Origin: Symbiodinium natans
Taxonomy: Eukaryota; Sar; Dinophyceae; Suessiales; Symbiodiniaceae
DNA length: 64,000 nucleotides
Assembly (NCBI GenBank): GCA_905221605.1
Contig: CAJNDS010000657.1
Span: 741,501 to 805,500 of the forward strand
Direction of reading: 5' to 3'
In this document: piece after piece, positions 61,901 to 64,000 of the stretch
Layout: each line of letters begins with the position of its first letter
How positions within the stretch are numbered: the first letter of the stretch is position 1
Translations under genes and position numbers: made by a program
Notes under the pieces: generated by a model
Databases searched by the model: none
What the model saw: the letters and a program-made list of their open reading frames with translations, nothing else
What the model was told of the DNA's origin: nothing

Positions 61901-61988
61901 GCTGCCGATCAGCATGAGGGACAGGGCGAAGGAGGCGTCATCGGCCCCCTGCATGGCGGCCGCCGCACAGGCGCGCGGCTCCGGCTGT
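58905..61988 (-). CDS. Second multi-pass membrane protein gene, several exons
   Basis: Firmest exons: 61988-61875 after CCACAG (PEPRACAAAAMQGADDASFA, then LSLMLIGSVAPPW), 61521-61469 (FVLTLFYLLNSPDPHIQ, donor CAAA|GTGAGC) and 61337-61189 (YSWNVLSGAICTFMGVRVGT, then AWNAMVTFYVSI). The last two join in phase 1 to give an uninterrupted frame. Possible downstream exons: 60270-60218 (acceptor CTCTCCCCTCAG), 59875-59777, 59232-59117 (ACEAFGINPQSSPGLRTRRP) and 58985-58905 (GGWYLLLQIVLAWVCGLF, a membrane span). It appears related to the gene at 49.0-52.8 kb. Confidence 0.5.
59045..59970 (+). repeat. Several TTTAGGG arrays
   Basis: Arrays at about 59045-59095, 59700-59775 and 59882-59970. The first is preceded by 9-bp units GGGTTTTGC (about 59005-59045). 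Confidence 0.9.
59302..59431 (+). CDS. Candidate terminal exon
   Basis: After AAAGCCAG the frame reads AWTNETAELSKPRDQRHMSG then VSAPSMPRAMLNRRPCKP and a stop. It is on the opposite strand to the surrounding membrane-protein exons. Function unknown. Confidence 0.4.
60070..60118 (+). CDS. Candidate terminal exon
   Basis: After GGTTGCCAG it reads FSETPNAHVQPETFEA and then TGA. Short, so only weakly supported. Confidence 0.3.
60721..60775 (+). repeat. Half copy of the hairpin element family
   Basis: GTTGGGATGCTCCCCCTT, then ACTAACAGCCGTCAATAGG and AATTATAGTAGGGGG match the left half of the 34915-35010 element; the right half is missing. Confidence 0.6.
60838..60933 (+). CDS. Candidate exon with a consensus donor
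   Basis: Reads VLRGEASGPRTSRAEGCREG, a G-run coding glycines, then KREETQKAQQ and CAACAG|GTAAGG, a textbook 5' splice site. Confidence 0.4.
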
Positions 61989-62087
61989 GGCCTCTTGGGT
62001 ACGGGAAGACACGGACGCCTCTTTTCGCCGTGGGTTTACGTCGCCTCCCCTCTTGATTTCTGACCTGCTGCTTCCTGAAGGAGCCTT

Positions 62088-62523
62088 AGGGAAGGATGCG
62101 GGGGGGCAGATGCCTTCTCACCCTGAAGCTTGGAAAGGTGCTGTGGGCTCATGGGTTTCGGAGTGGCTGGGTGATCCTGTGAGCCACGGCGAACGCTGCA
62201 ATGCCGGAAGGTCATGGGAGACCAAACCCCCCAACCTGAAACTCAAAGTTGAGAGTCCCCCCCCCCAGGCCAAGGCTTGCTACACGTGGGTTTTTGCTCT
62301 TACCCCCCCTCCCCCTGCCCCATTCCCCTTCGAAGCATTAGCAAATTTAGGGGTATTTGGTCCGGGGCTAGCCTCCGGAACTTTCCACAGCGGATAAACC
62401 CTAAACCCTAAACCCTAAGCCCTAAACCCGGATCTAGTGCAAACCTCTGCTTCTTTCGGATTCGTGCTTTTGCGGCTCCAGTCGTTCGGGCTTCAAAAGC
62501 GGCTCGAGTGGGATTTAATCCCG
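62088..62523 (+). CDS. Two candidate exons
   Basis: 62088-62235 reads SHPEAWKGAVGSWVSEWLGD then PVSHGERCNAGRSWETK. 62437-62523 follows CCCTAAA repeats and GATCTAG, reads FGFVLLRLQSFGLQKRLEWD then LIPG, and ends at a GTGAGGG donor. Identity unknown. Confidence 0.42.
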
Positions 62524-62639
62524 GGTGAGGGTTCAACGGAGTTCGGCTTGACAGGCTTTAGGGGTTTAGGGTCTGTAGGGCTTCGGCTTCAGGGTTTCGA
62601 GGGCTTAGGTTTTGGGGTTTTGGAAGGCCTTGGTCGTTG

Positions 62640-62745
62640 GCGACTCCCTGCCGCTATCATGGGCCCTGCTTGATGTGGATACATCGCTAGCCCAACGCCG
62701 CCCGACCGAGCCTCTTCTTCGCTCGGGCGGGCCGCCAAATCTGAA
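62640..62745 (-). CDS. Candidate exon
   Basis: After GCTTCAG the minus frame reads LAARPSEEEARSGGVGLAMY then PHQAGPMIAAGSRQR. Good coding character; no family recognised. Confidence 0.42.
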
Positions 62746-62830
62746 GCCCTAAACCTCTCAACCCCTGAGGCCCAGCGAAAGCCCGAACTCACAGCTTTCA
62801 GAAATTCAACACCAATTTCGCGTTGCCCTC

Positions 62831-62974
62831 ATGACGCCCAGGCTGCAGGGCTCCCGGGCTCCCGGCGAGTTACAGGCTGGGTTCCTCTGCACAGATCTGG
62901 CCGATGGCGGACTCCTCGGAAAGGTTGCCGCTAAGGGCGCTTTCAGCATGCCCTTGCCAGAATGGGTGGCCATG
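62831..62974 (+). CDS. Candidate coding segment, strand uncertain
   Basis: The plus strand reads MTPRLQGSRAPGELQAGF then LADGGLLGKVAAKGAFSMPL to a stop. The minus strand (63030-62806) reads RYQTVDSIVNHMATHSGKGM then LKAPLAATFPR. Both look protein-like and only one can be real. Confidence 0.3.
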
Positions 62975-63578
62975 TGATTGACGATACTATCCACTGTCTG
63001 ATATCTTCGTTCAGGGTTCCTTAACATTCCTGAACGGCAACAAGCCCAGCGCAATCCCATGCCCTCCACCTTCAGGCCGTAGCAGACGATTGCAGTACCA
63101 AACCTAAGAAACTATACGAAGAGCGTACCTATATCCAGCTGTGAAACTCTTACACAGCTTTGTTTCGCCGGCTGATTCTCTGGGGGGACTCAGCTTGTAG
63201 TTCTGCGGATATCACCAACAAGAAAACAGCCCAGCATCGACTGGTTCTCTTGATGAAGATTGACTTTGATGGGTTTTTTTCTAAGCCGCACAAATGCTTT
63301 ACGTGGGACTTGGCTGAAAGATCCTTCAAGTATAAGAAACAAACTGTACCATGAGAGACCCCCAGAGGGCCCATAACTGAGATTGACCCTAAACCCTAAA
63401 CCCTAAACCCTAAGCCCTAAACCCTAACCCCTAATTCGTACACCCTTGCATGTCCGGAGCCCTACAAACCGCACCCCCTGCTTAGTTGGGCAGCGTTGAC
63501 GTTGCAACCCAGAAGCCTTTGCCCCTAAACCCTAAACCCTAAACCCTGCCAAGCCCTACACCCTGAACCCTTTTTGGC

Positions 63579-63800
63579 TTGGTGGGGTTTAGGGCCTTCA
63601 TCTGGGCAGCTCTTCAATTGTCTATGACCATAGCATACCTGCACAATGGGATAATGGGAAGCACTAAAGGGGATCTTGCTAAACCCTACACCCTGAACCT
63701 AAACCCTCGCAAGACTTCTGACAGCCCCGTCAACGACCCAAGGCTGCGACCAGTATTCTTTGGATCCACTGCCCCTGAGGCGCCTTCCGAAGGGCTTGGA
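63579..63800 (+). CDS. Two candidate exons
   Basis: 63579-63690 reads FRAFIWAALQLSMTIAYLHN then GIMGSTKGDLAK, with a possible membrane span. 63709-63800 follows CGCAAG and reads TSDSPVNDPRLRPVFFGSTA then PEAPSEG, just before the terminal TTTAGGG array. 63140-63360 is open on both strands and was left unassigned. Confidence 0.4.
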
Positions 63801-63975
63801 GTCTAGGGTTAAGGGTTTAGGGTTTGGGGTTTAGGGTTTAGGGTTTAGGGTTTAGGGTTTAGGGTTTAGGGTTTAGGGTTTAGGGTTTAGGGTTTAGGGT
63901 TTAGGGTTTAGGGTTTAGGGTTTAGGGTTTAGGGTTTAGGGTTTAGGGTTTAGGGTTTAGGGTTTAGGGTTTGGG
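63801..63975 (+). repeat. TTTAGGG array, about 24 near-perfect units
   Basis: The most regular heptamer array in the window. It is not a chromosome end: unique sequence resumes at 63976. Confidence 0.95.
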
Positions 63976-64000
63976 CAGTTCAGGGGTGAGGAGTTTGAGT

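Noticed and set aside
63801-64000. Chromosome end (telomere)
   Set aside because: The array is followed by unique sequence, and similar arrays occur throughout the window in both orientations.

Overview
This looks like nuclear DNA of an alveolate, most probably a dinoflagellate. The evidence is: a nuclear COX15 gene with a mitochondrial presequence; GC-rich third codon positions; short exons joined by GT-AG and apparently GC-AG introns; TTTAGGG-type telomere motifs; a Ty1/copia element whose polyprotein carries an AlkB-like 2OG-Fe(II) domain; and a Helitron-type Rep/helicase with a cysteine-rich tail. The species cannot be named from the window. No rRNA, tRNA or CRISPR was recognised.

Layout. 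1-3.3 kb: repeats and a few candidate exons. 3.45-4.82 kb (-): COX15 in two exons. 5-8.3 kb: telomere-like blocks separated by short exon-like islands. 8.65-10.9 kb (-): a four-exon secreted or surface-anchored protein; its second intron is a hairpin element between 10-bp direct repeats. 11-13 kb: little that is firm. 13.1-16.6 kb: very C-rich low-complexity DNA with a 100-N assembly gap. 16.6-23.7 kb (-): zinc-ribbon ORF plus a 2,167-codon Helitron-type Rep/PIF1 helicase. 25.2-32.4 kb (-): a multi-exon multi-pass RING-H2 ubiquitin-ligase gene, recovered only by joining short exons across telomere-like introns. 33-36.5 kb: scattered exons on both strands. 36.75-45.1 kb (-): a copia element with identical 190-bp LTRs, 5-bp target duplication and tRNA primer site. 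45.1-64 kb: dense telomere-like blocks, a 53-bp minisatellite, two apparently related multi-pass membrane protein genes (-) and many single candidate exons.

The dominant theme is telomere-like repeats in both orientations every few hundred bases. They are not a chromosome end. They lie between and inside genes, and the exons I could join do not contain them. Several exons end exactly where a TTTAGGG array begins, so the array supplies the GT of the splice donor. Local arrays are homogenised to different units (TTTAGGG, TTTTAGGG, TTTAGGGGG, TTTATAGGG, TTCAGGG, CTTGGGG). This points to local amplification after seeding.

Gene models were made by eye from reading frames, splice dinucleotides and phase agreement. 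COX15, the surface protein, the RING gene and the two transposons are well supported. Isolated candidate exons are given with lower confidence, and strand is sometimes uncertain.
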